Below are positions 1 through 9,013 of a DNA stretch of 27,581 bases, piece by piece. The DNA lies in assembly GCA_000226015.1 (NCBI GenBank), contig JH154575.1, forward strand, positions 190,799 to 218,379, read 5' to 3'. The translations under genes and the position numbers were made by a program. Numbering within the stretch: position 1 is the stretch's first letter; the number at the start of each line of letters is the position of its first letter. A model generated the notes under the pieces. It did not search any database. It was not told the DNA's origin and saw only the letters and a program-made list of their open reading frames with translations. The stretch is from Mnemiopsis leidyi. Taxonomy: Eukaryota; Ctenophora; Tentaculata; Lobata; Bolinopsidae.

Positions 1-1105
1 AAATTTAGGAGCAATTGAATTCCAAAGGGTCGTGGATCTTGTGATGAAGTCTTTAGTTGGGCTAGAAGACACAATAAGTATCAATTCCTTCCGGAGTGAT
101 CTGTGGTATAGGTTATACAGTGATATGGGGGTGTGAAGTTTGAGTATTTTGAATGTTTCCATGAAGGTATGATACGTGTATAGGTTTTCAAGAGCCAAAA
201 TTCCATTTTTTGTGAATAATTGTTTGGTGTGTTCCAACCGGAAGAAGCTGCTGTCAAGTGCTTGGCTGAGGTAAGGACGTGCTTTGGCACAGGTCTTGAA
301 TTTATCAATGTATGCTAGTTTGTTACCAAATAAGACTCTCACACAGTGATTTTGTGCTGTCCAAACTTTAGCTAAAACGTTTTTATGGGCCCCACCCCAG
401 ACTGAGATACAATATGTAACGTGTGATTCAAAGAGTGTAAAATATAAGTCTTTATGTAGTTCTTCAGGGACTGAGTCTCTAATTCTGTAAAGAGTAGCAG
501 AAGCGTGACTAAGTTTACGCCTAAGTGCTGTTACATGGGGTTCCCAAGATAGTTGTTCATCTATGACCACTCCAAGAAACTTTGTACTGTCGACTCTTTT
601 GATTGGAAAATCACAGATATTAAGCTCAAGAGCTGAGTTGGTAGGGGATGATGACTTTGGTTTAAAATGTATGTAACAGCACTTAGTCATATTAATGTGT
701 AATTTATTGAGTACCATGTATTCTCTTACAAGACAGAGGACTTTATTGCCTTTTTGATATGCGTCCTCAGGGGATGATCCTTCAATGAATATATTGGTGT
801 CATCTGCAAACAGTATGAAGAGGCCTAGATCAGTGCAATTAGAGATGTCATTTATGTAAAGAAGGAATAATAGTGGTCCTAGCAGTGAGCCTTGTGGTAC
901 ACCATATTTAATAGTTATAAGGGATCAGACTTTTCATTATGCATTTCTGTATACTGTACTCTGTTAGATAAGTAACTTTTAATGAGACCATTAGCATTAC
1001 CCCATATCCCATACCTGTCTAGTTTTACAAGAAGGTTACTATGATCTATGGTATCGAATGCTTTACTCAAGTCAATAAATATACCTTGTTGTATACTTGT
1101 TTTTC
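1..1105 (-). mobile_element. Non-LTR retrotransposon fragment (reverse transcriptase, CR1/L2/jockey-like)
   Basis: Read on the minus strand, this stretch encodes the middle and C-terminal part of a reverse transcriptase of a LINE-type element. Visible motifs in order are FIDLSKAFDTIDH (motif A, about 1073-1035), GVPQGSLLGPLLF (motif B, about 903-865) and FADDTNIF (motif C with the catalytic Asp pair, about 810-787). Thumb and C-terminal sequence follow, including KFLGVVIDEQLSW and LWNSIAPKF. From about 903 down to base 1 the frame is open without a stop and leaves the window. The upstream part is in another frame: a single base appears to be missing near 918-921, just before ITIKYGVPQG. Similarity ends near 1105, so the copy is 5'-truncated, as LINE insertions usually are. 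No endonuclease domain is present here. The clade is inferred from motif style only. The copy is probably dead because of the truncation and frame break. Confidence 0.85.
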
Positions 1106-2044
1106 AACATATTCCAATTCGAGCTGATCTGTGCATACCAAACGTATCAGTTCTAATTTCACATAGAGTCGAATATAACAAGTTTATTCTGCTCTATTGT
1201 CAATTGTTATATTAGGACATGTACAGTATTAACTGTTTAATTAAGCGGTTATGCTAAAATCTGTTTGATTATATGTAATCCAAGTTTACACATTTTAAGG
1301 CACTGACTTTCACCTCACATCACCTAAGCTATTTTCGAAATGGAGCGTTCTACCATTGTTTTTGATTTATAGAAAGAAGAATGTGACATATGATGTACCC
1401 AAACTTAGTGTCATCTACCTGTGTTCATCAGGACGGTCAACAAAATTGCAAGTTTTTCTCCTGATTTACAACAGTCATACAGTAGCAGAAGCCATTGTTA
1501 GATCTCCTATGTCACTGTCACAGCTTCCCATGACAAAACAACCTCAGTCCCACATCAAGAACCAGTAAAATGAAAAATTTTTTGGCACGAGCTGTCTGTG
1601 GTAGTTGACAAGTTGCATCGCGCTTCCTGTCATCCTAGCAGCAGATCCATAGTCAACCTATCGTATCATCCATGCATTATTCACCATTTCATGACAGCAG
1701 TCCTCAAGAAACCTTGCGGCAGACAGGGTAGGCTGACAGGCAGAGCTCTGGACCATGTTAATGACGAGCTCACAAGCATTTAACTACAGTGTACGAAGTA
1801 GTTTTGATTGCAATGTCACATGCACTAAAGTTGGATAAATACATACAATACAATGTCTAATAACTATTAAGCATTAATGCTGTGATATAAAATCACACAG
1901 TAAATGATGTCTGAGCTGCAGACCCAACCTCTGTATATTAACAAGGGGTCTGTGAACATTTTGAGAGTGCCCAGTTCCTCTCTGCTGTCTATAAAGCTAC
2001 CATAGACAATCTCTAAGCCATTGTCCCTGTAAGACCTGAATGAC
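1106..2044. other. Intergenic stretch without a supported gene
   Basis: Between the retrotransposon fragment and the NPAT-like gene I see only AT-rich sequence. Open frames at 1356-1568 and 1598-1783 have no recognisable domain and no convincing splice partners. The NPAT-like gene probably has its promoter and an untranslated first exon here, because its first coding exon begins at a strong acceptor (AG at 2160-2161). I cannot place either one. Confidence 0.5.
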
Positions 2045-2130
2045 CCATATCACATCTTCATCGGTCGGCTCAGCCAAATGACCAGGAAGTGGTAAAAGCT
2101 TGAGTACAGGTTTAACAAGTACTATACAAA
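2045..2130 (+). repeat. SINE-like fragment (3' half of the 3004-3300 repeat)
   Basis: This segment contains GGCTCAGCCAAATGACCAGG followed by GTAAAAGCTTGAGTACAGG and TTAACAAGTACTATACAA. The same order is found at 3160-3300 (GACTCAGCTGAATGACCAGG, then GTAAAAGCCTGGATACAGG and TGTAACAAATACAAATTACA). The shared blocks and their order show that the two are copies of one interspersed repeat. This copy lacks a recognisable tRNA-like head. It lies just upstream of the first coding exon of the NPAT-like gene. Confidence 0.5.
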
Positions 2131-2161
2131 AACGCTCTTTATTATTGGTTTTTTTCCCTAG

Positions 2162-5100
2162 TTATTTTGTCTGATGATACTTGTTACTATTCTTACTCTA
2201 CTTAGATACGCTAATGATAAAGCCTTGGGAAATATGTGTGCTAGTATATGATTATCTACAGAAAAGTGGCTATAAAGAAACATCTAGCTGTTTCAATAAG
2301 GAGTGCCCTAGCCTTAACCTATCAGACCCTCCTCCAAATATATTTTCCTGTGTAAGTAAAGATGCCTTTGATATTTTTGGTCACAGGCATAACCTGCATA
2401 TTTTTGCTTCAAAGTTATCAAAAAGGAAAGCTTTTTTTAGTAAGCAAATGCTGTAATTATTAGCTTATTGAAATTTTAAACTTAAATAATCGAGTGTTAT
2501 CTTGCTGGGTTAAATTTTGGACGAATGTTGATTTACTTATTATGACAATAAACCTCCTACCTCCTGTATTTTTACTCGTCATTCAAGTTCAATGCAATAA
2601 AGCACTCAGTTAGTATTGTATTTAATGGCAAAAATAACATTAATTTTGTTTTTTCTCAGATCTTGGAAAAGCTTGTGTCAGATGGAGATCTAGAGTCAAG
2701 ACTGAAAACATTTGATGCTGCTCAGACAAGCAGTATGTAAATTGTGTCATCTATTTATTTTGATTAAATTTTGACAAAGCATTTACATCTGCAATTATTT
2801 TTGTTTGATGGTTGGATGCCATTCATTTCAGGTCAAAAAACCTTGAAAAAATTCCAGCGTTTTTGGCTGGCTTAGATTGATTATTTCGGGTTTCTTGGAT
2901 TAATTTAGATATAATCAGGTCAACCAGAGATTAAGAAGTTGAAGGATATTGAAAGCGAATTACAGCATATTAGGTAGGTATGTGGTAAAAGGGATATTAT
3001 TGGGTTGGTGGTGTAGTGGTTGGTGGTGTAGTAGTTGGTGGTGTAGTGGTATCTACCCCGACTTTCTATGCAGAAGATCGGTGGTTCGGTTTCCTGATCC
3101 GTCAATCCTAGAGGAGTGTGCTAAGGGCATTTGCCTATGCAATCTTCTTCCGTCGACTCAGCTGAATGACCAGGAAACCGTGATTGAGGGTTAAATGGGG
3201 AGGGTCTCTGTTAAAAGATCTAGAATCTTCTTAAAGCCCCTTCAGTATAACTGTAAAAGCCTGGATACAGGTGTAACAAATACAAATTACAATTGTATAG
3301 TTAAAAGTTGTTGCCATGTGATGTCATCAATTTGCCATCAATATTGCCATAATAAAAGGGCAAAATGGCAACAATTTTTATTCTAACAGATTAGGGTTGT
3401 GCAGAGAAAAATTTGGGCACACCCTTATGTTTGTGTATGTTTCTAAATTTTCCCAAGTATGTACAATAAAATATGATGTGAGAATACATTCTTCTTTATC
3501 TAAACAAATAGGTGACCCTAATATTTATCTTCCCAGTACCCTTTTTTATCGCTGCCTTAAAAGATTCTTGAATTCAGAAAGCGGCTAAAGAAGAGGAAAA
3601 GACACTCGAGTGACCATAGTTGCAAAACAAAGCAAAGAAAACTTGTTGTTGAGCCAGAAAACAGAAGCACACTATCACTCTCGTTAGATCCGGCTCCGCA
3701 ATCCTCTTCATCTTTATATGGCAGAGATAGCAATCTAAAATCATCATTTTTTGACGACTCTATACAACCTCAGAACAATTTTTCTGGCCCAGCATATGTC
3801 AGTTCAAGTGCTATTGGGCAGCCAATTCATGTCAGTCCAGAGAAGGAGAACATTTCTAGCAGAAAAGAAAACACAGAAAAAGCTTTATGTACTCCTGAAA
3901 AGAGGTTGTCAAGCTCAAGAAGAAAAGCTGCCACACCAAAAAAACTGACATCCGACTTACAAGGATCTATTGTTCAAACACTAACAGATAGTATCAATGC
4001 AAAGGTAGGCAGGTTCAAGTCTTTTCAAAGACTCGATATTTATGAAACATAGGCATGCATAACATGCAATGGAACTCAAAAAATTAGTTTTCAAATTTAG
4101 ATATTGATTGGGGCAATATAATTTATTAATTAAAGCCTCCTAAATAATAGTAGCTTGCTAAATGATGCTTTAGCTTCTAACTTGAAAAAGAGGTGAATGA
4201 CTTATCATTAATTTTTGGCAGAACAAGCAAGGCTCCTTTCATCAGTTTATGTCACCAGAATAGTATGATTCCGATTTTAACCAAAAATATTGCATATCAA
4301 TTAATTGAAATAAGTTGATTGATTGAATAATATATTTCAGAACGAGGAAGCAGCTCTTGACACTCTAAATTCTGTAGAGCCTTGGCTGGAACAGTTTATC
4401 AATTCCTTGTCAGAAACTCCTAACGAAGCCGGTAATTATACTGCTTACATCTGTTCGGCTTGAACCTAATTTTTAAGTAAATTAGCCGTTTGTAAATTTT
4501 CGTTGTTTGTGTAAGTTTTCAGCTAAATTTTAAAAGCTAACAAAATCACTTTTCAGAACTCATACCCCAAGATCTGACTCACCAAAGCACAAACAACATG
4601 CCTTTGGGTTCTGCAAACAACAAGAATGAGGAAGCTGCCATGTCTTTGCTGGCATTAAATCAATCGACTGAATCCGAATCCACAACTCAACCGACTCAAC
4701 CTATTCAAACAGTCTCATTCTCAACTACTATCCAGAACATTGCGCCCGACCAACCAAGTGCTGCAATGTTAAGTCGGTCTAACACTGCCCCTGTCTCCAA
4801 TACAATGCTCAACCAGAAATCAGAGACCTTAGCTGCTATTGAGGCAAGGACTGTCATGACAACTTCTCAAGCCAGCCTCGCTACTGCTGCTCAGTCGACT
4901 GCCCATGACCATCTTTCCAGTTCATTCCAGCAGGCCACCACCACCACTGAAACACATAACATGTCATTCGATCCTATTGTGATAAGGAATCAGAAAACGA
5001 TCTCAATAGCACAGAAAAATCCAAATATGGAGATAATTGTGCTGCCATCCGTGCAAACCCAGTATCAGCACATTCTTCCTAAACCGAGGCCGGCCCCTGA

Positions 5101-7485
5101 TCCAGTCCCCTCTTCATTCCATGTATCAGGGGACACAGTGGCTCCAATTTACAACTTCGTTAAACCTAGCCCACAACAAGAAGCTCAGAAATTCTTTGGA
5201 CAGCTCCATCGGCCTTATCATCAGCATCTCAGTCGAATAGATCAACTTTATCTTGTGGATAGATCTGTTCATAATTCAAAGATGGACAGCCCAAAAACTG
5301 GTGCAAAGATTGATCAGAAGGTGGAAACTGACTTGGAGGAAACTACCACTGCTGAAGCAGCAGATCAACCTCAGGCAGAGTTTGACAAGTGTGGTGACTC
5401 TGAGGCAACAACAAGTGGAGTAAAGGCCAAAGACAGTTTTGTTTCGTGGGATCAAAAGATTCGGAAAAGCATAGCAGAAACAGACTTTAAAACTCCCCCT
5501 CCACCAAGTGGGGTAAAAAAGAAAAGAAGATCAAAGGACAAGTTAAAAATTGCGAAGGCTTCTAATCTATCTATAGATGAGAAAAACAGTCAATTAGAAG
5601 AAGGAAGCCAAGAACATCAAAATGTTAAAAAACATAAGAAGAAAAAACGAAAGTCAAAGAAGGATGACGGTGAGAAATCTTCGAGTAAAAGCAAAAAGAA
5701 GAAGAAGAAGAAAAGGGAAAAAGAAAAAGACTCCTTGAAGAGACCACCTATAACCCCTGAGTTTGTTAACGAGTCCCTGAGTTCTGGAGGGGAGGAGTCA
5801 GTGGTAAGTGTGCCAAGAGTTCGCCACATCAGTGAGTCTGATAGCGTCATGGCTGAAACTCTTCTTAAGTCATTAAAGAACACATCAACCCTGCCCAAAA
5901 GTCCTCAGAACTGTTCTACTCCAGTGACATCTAAAGTTACGGCTGTATCCTCGCTGTCTACTGGACAGAGACTTGTGGAAACTATCAAGCCTTCTTTTAT
6001 TGACGAGACTGCCAATTCAAGTTTTGATATTGACGAAGCATCTCGACCGAAGCCTGTGTTCATACCAGAGGGCTCACAAAACTCTTGTTCCTGTCACAGC
6101 AACCATTACAAAGACTCACACAAAGGAAAGTGTTCAAGCAGCAAAACTTTCAGTTTTAAGGACGATGAAAATGTAGACTCGCCCAAAAATTACAACGAAG
6201 ATAGTTCGATTACGGTTGCTTCTCTATTTCCGACGCTTACTTCCCCGTCTATCAGCACCTCTTCTAAAGCTGAAATCAAGGACAAAAGTTCCTATAGAAA
6301 CCAGAAGCCGGATGAAGATTCTGAGTATGAGCAGGAAGATTTGGATAGCGATGAAGAAGTCAGAGAGAAGACCAGTAAACTTCCGCCGATATCCTCTCAG
6401 GAAAAAGATTTACTTGATTCCTCAGACGAGGAGCCAAACACTAGCGAAAACAATGAAGAAAGCAGTCTTTTATCGGCACACAAATTGTCTAAATCTGTCG
6501 TTCTATCAGAGTCTGATGTCGATTCACCTCACAAAAAATCACCTATTAAAGGTCCAAAGCTAAAGCTGGTGGAAAAGGATAATGAGTCCTCAAAACGAAA
6601 AAAGACTGCCACAGATGAAAGCCCAAATTCTTCAGAAACTGCAAAAACCAAGGACCGACAAATGAGTCCAAGGAGGCTGAAGCTGATCTACCCTCTATGT
6701 TACACGCTGAGGACGAGATAGACGATTCACAGGAGCTAATTATAGATGGCGACGAGCCTGATAAACCGGTTCCATCACGCCCCAAATCTCGTCGTTTGAG
6801 CATCAACAAGAGTCGTGCAGCAAAGCTACGCGCTCGGATCAGTAGAGATGGAGAGCAACCGCAATCTAGTTCTGGTGAAAATAACAGGAACACAGAAAAC
6901 ACGGGCATTGCTACCGTCATAGAAGACAGTTGTGACACTTGGTATAAAAACGTGGAAAACAAAGTGTTCAAGGCGAGTTATAATTGCAAGATTTGTCGTA
7001 AATCTTTCCCTTCCCAAGCTGTTCTTACTGTGCACGCGGAGACTTGTTCCAGGTCCTACCTTGTTTGCACAAACTGCGGTAGGAAATGTAACAGTAAAAG
7101 TGGACTTACTCTTCACAAGAAGACGTGTCTTAATCCTTTAACTAGACCGAGGGAAGGGAAGAAATCGTCTGGTGAGAATAGCAAGATTAAGATATCTTCT
7201 GATGGCTCTAAATCGGGATCCCAAAAGAAGAATAAGGTTAGTTGAATGTTAACTTATTTTGATAGTCAATATGATTCTTATAACTTTAAGAAGACAATAA
7301 GAGCACTTAGGTAGGTTTACGACTTGTTGAACCGTTTCTTTACACTATATTAAAGAATAGTTCGTATATTTGTGTTCATCTGTAGCATTCTTCAATTTGT
7401 TTTCTCAATTATATCATTTCAGTTGAAAGGGGGTCGTTACATTGAGGATATTGATGAATTCCTGGGAAAACTTCGCTATCAGTAA
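2162..7485 (+). CDS. NPAT: NPAT-like LisH-domain nuclear protein, 7 coding exons, with a one-base frame break
   Basis: NPAT is the coactivator of replication-dependent histone genes in histone locus bodies. Coding exons: 2214-2351, 2660-2732, 2919-2973, 3578-4004, 4341-4431, 4557-7236 and 7423-7485, all with GT-AG borders and matching phases. ATG 2214 follows in-frame stops after an acceptor at 2160-2161. Restoring one base in the fifth-to-sixth-kilobase exon gives 1175 residues (human NPAT is about 1430). Features: LisH motif at about residues 4-36 (WEICVLVYDYLQKSGYKET); basic block KRLKKRKRH encoded at the start of exon 4; long Ser/Thr-rich acidic middle; Lys-rich nuclear-localisation tract at about 619-655; AT-hook-like RPKSRRLS at about 1001; two C2HC fingers at about 1072-1119; C-terminus EDIDEFLGKLRYQ. 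NPAT identity rests on the N-terminal LisH, the low-complexity nuclear body and an acidic-FL-x-x-L-x-Y end resembling the NPAT tail that binds FLASH. The fingers are not expected in NPAT, so a different LisH protein remains possible. The gene itself is well supported. Confidence 0.6.
3004..3300 (+). repeat. Probable tRNA-derived SINE with triplicated A-box segment
   Basis: This lies in intron 3 of the NPAT-like gene (2974-3577). A pol III A-box-like TGGTGTAGTGG is present, and the 15-base unit around it (GGTTGGTGGTGTAGT) occurs three times in tandem at about 3004-3048. A B-box-like GGTTCGGTTTC follows at 3083-3093, at the A-to-B spacing usual for tRNAs. A non-tRNA body follows and ends near ATACAAATTACAATTG. 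A partial second copy sits at 2045-2130. The tRNA origin is inferred from the boxes; I did not find a full cloverleaf. Confidence 0.55.
6619..6721 (+). other. Frame transition inside the large NPAT-like exon
   Basis: The long upstream frame ends at TAG 6719-6721 after a stretch of unlikely protein (PRRLKLIYPLCYTLRTR). The downstream frame is closed by TGA at 6616-6618 and then stays open to the exon end. The switch must therefore lie between these points. The A5 run at 6643-6647 is the best site: one extra A gives ETAKNQGPTNESKEAEADLP, an acidic continuation matching both sides. No GT-AG pair of normal size explains the shift. A sequencing or assembly deletion in the homopolymer is the simplest reading. 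Confidence 0.75.
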
Positions 7486-7611
7486 AATACCGCTGGTCGA
7501 AATCATTGTTATTTTTGTGAAAATCCTTGGTCCAAAAGTTCTGTAGAATTACCATTCTTTTATGATTTGAGTTAATTTTCTGCAGTTTTGCTAGTCAAGG
7601 TACTTAAGTTC

Positions 7612-7624
7612 ATTAAACATTAAA
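7612..7624 (+). terminator. Candidate polyadenylation signals of the NPAT-like gene
   Basis: Two ATTAAA hexamers occur at 7612-7617 and 7619-7624, about 130 bases after the TAA stop. They are plausible cleavage signals by position. No transcript evidence is available. Confidence 0.35.
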
Positions 7625-8134
7625 GGAGAATTGTTTACATTTTATTTGAATTGAAATTCTTATTGTATGAGTACCAAGTAATAACTTTAAGGTTATAAAA
7701 AATTTCCAAAAATAGTTTGACAGAGTATATTAAATCGCTGATTTGTACGACTGTCGTTTAAAAGTGAAGTCGTGCCTGGTAATTCTCAGTACATTATGCC
7801 TAATTTGTCTTTCTGGATCTCCTGGTGAAGCTTGAGTTTCAAATCTTATATTTAGACTATTTTATTTGTTTTGTTGACGATTATTGTAAATTCGCTCATT
7901 TCTTTTTATAATCAATTATGAAAACAGTTGTTTTGAAGACAATATTTGTCATCTCTCTGTGTCTGATCATGCTTTCAAGGAAATTGAGCTTTGAGCAAAT
8001 TAATTTCTCTAAAATAACCGCCTGCCTAAGTGCTCTCTCGAAATACCAGCTTTTTGGAGTGAGAGAATATATAATCCGAACATGTTCAATGATCATTAAG
8101 TTGAACTCCCAATGCCCCCAGGGTAGAATTTACC
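7625..8134. other. Spacer between the NPAT-like gene and SIVA
   Basis: AT-rich sequence without a supported gene. It must hold the SIVA promoter and 5' UTR. Overlapping open frames at 7896-8096 (minus) and 7918-8259 (plus) run into or across the SIVA start in other frames and show no domain. I cannot identify a TATA box with confidence. Confidence 0.4.
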
Positions 8135-8533
8135 ATGTCTGGAAAAAGAAAATGTCCCTTCGCAGACACGTCCCCTCAACAGTTGAAAACTCACATTACC
8201 ATGAAACAAGCAGCCAGAATGAACGACGATCTAATGAAACAAATGATGGAGCGAACTAAAACTCTCTTACTGGACGGACAGCAGCGGTTTTGGACCGAAA
8301 ACAAGGAAAACCAACGACCTGTAGAGGTATCGGTCACTTCCCACGCGATGCCGCAGTGCCACACCTGTAACAGTAACAGCCCCAGTAAGGTCTGCGCGCA
8401 CTGCTCGCGCTACTTCTGTACTCCCTGCTCCAGATACTGCGATGGGTGTGGCGAGGTTTTCTGTACCCTGTGTTCTGTCCTAAACTACGATCAGGCGAAC
8501 GACCGATCATTTTGCTTATCTTGTGCCCCATAG
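8135..8533 (+). CDS. SIVA1: Apoptosis regulatory protein Siva homologue (intronless, 132 aa)
   Basis: SIVA proteins are small zinc-binding adaptors linked to TNF-receptor-family signalling and apoptosis in vertebrates. The N-terminus KRKCPFADTSPQQLK matches the family signature (human KRSCPFADVAPLQLK). A helical segment follows (residues about 20-55), including MMERTKTLLLDGQQRF, which parallels the human EKTKRLLFLGAQAY. The C-terminal half (about 70-131) is a Cys-rich zinc module with repeated C-x2-C pairs: CHTC, CAHC, CTPC, CDGC, CTLC and CLSC. It is shorter than human SIVA1 (175 aa), mainly in the linker. The start ATG is in good context (ACCATGT). The whole protein lies in one exon, whereas the human gene has several. 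It sits about 650 bp after the NPAT-like stop and 480 bp before the XPO4 start, all on the same strand. Whether it is pro-apoptotic in this animal cannot be read from sequence. Confidence 0.92.
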   Translation: MSGKRKCPFADTSPQQLKTHITMKQAARMNDDLMKQMMERTKTLLLDGQQRFWTENKENQRPVEVSVTSHAMPQCHTCNSNSPSKVCAHCSRYFCTPCSRYCDGCGEVFCTLCSVLNYDQANDRSFCLSCAP

Positions 8534-8833
8534 AGTGAAGTGTACAAATGTTAACTTGTTAAACAGCAAAACCTTTATTATCGGCCTTATATAATTTGAG
8601 GACTGGAGTGTGCTACCGCATTAATTATACATTTTATATGTAAATATTGTGTATCAAAGTATTTAAGTTTTGGTCCTGAATTTGAAAAAAGTTGGGTGGT
8701 GCAATTTTGCATTTATCGGTACTAATAGTCTAAAAGATCTGGATGATGATCAAAATGCATTTATGATTTTAAAAATGCATTTGTGATTAGAAAGTTTGCT
8801 TTGTTTCCTATTCATGTTGTATTTCGAATTACT

Positions 8834-8839
8834 AATAAA
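8834..8839 (+). terminator. Polyadenylation signal for SIVA
   Basis: A canonical AATAAA (in ACTAATAAAC) lies 300 bases after the SIVA stop and 175 bases before the XPO4 start codon. Its position suits the SIVA 3' end. The remaining 175 bases would hold the XPO4 5' UTR and core promoter. Confidence 0.5.
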
Positions 8840-9013
8840 CTTTAAATGCATTTTAAAAGAGCTAAACATTGTTTTCACGCAAAAGAATTTCTGAACTAAT
8901 TTATTACATTTCTAGGCACATAAACTTATTCAATATTTTCAAGTTCGCACTGGATAGTGGATATATTTTACTGTTCAAACTCTTGTCAAAATATTATTAA
9001 TTTGTACTTATAG

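Noticed and set aside
1356..1783. Two small plus-strand frames upstream of the NPAT-like gene
   Set aside because: No recognisable domain, no initiating context and no splice sites joining them to anything.
6635..6660. Programmed -1 ribosomal frameshift at the A5 run
   Set aside because: Zero-frame codons GCA AAA ACC do not form a canonical X XXY YYZ site, and a one-base homopolymer loss explains the data more simply.
5617..6971. Antisense open frames inside the NPAT-like exon (5617-5898 and 6546-6971)
   Set aside because: They mirror Lys-, Ser- and Glu-rich coding sequence of the real exon and have no domain or splice support.
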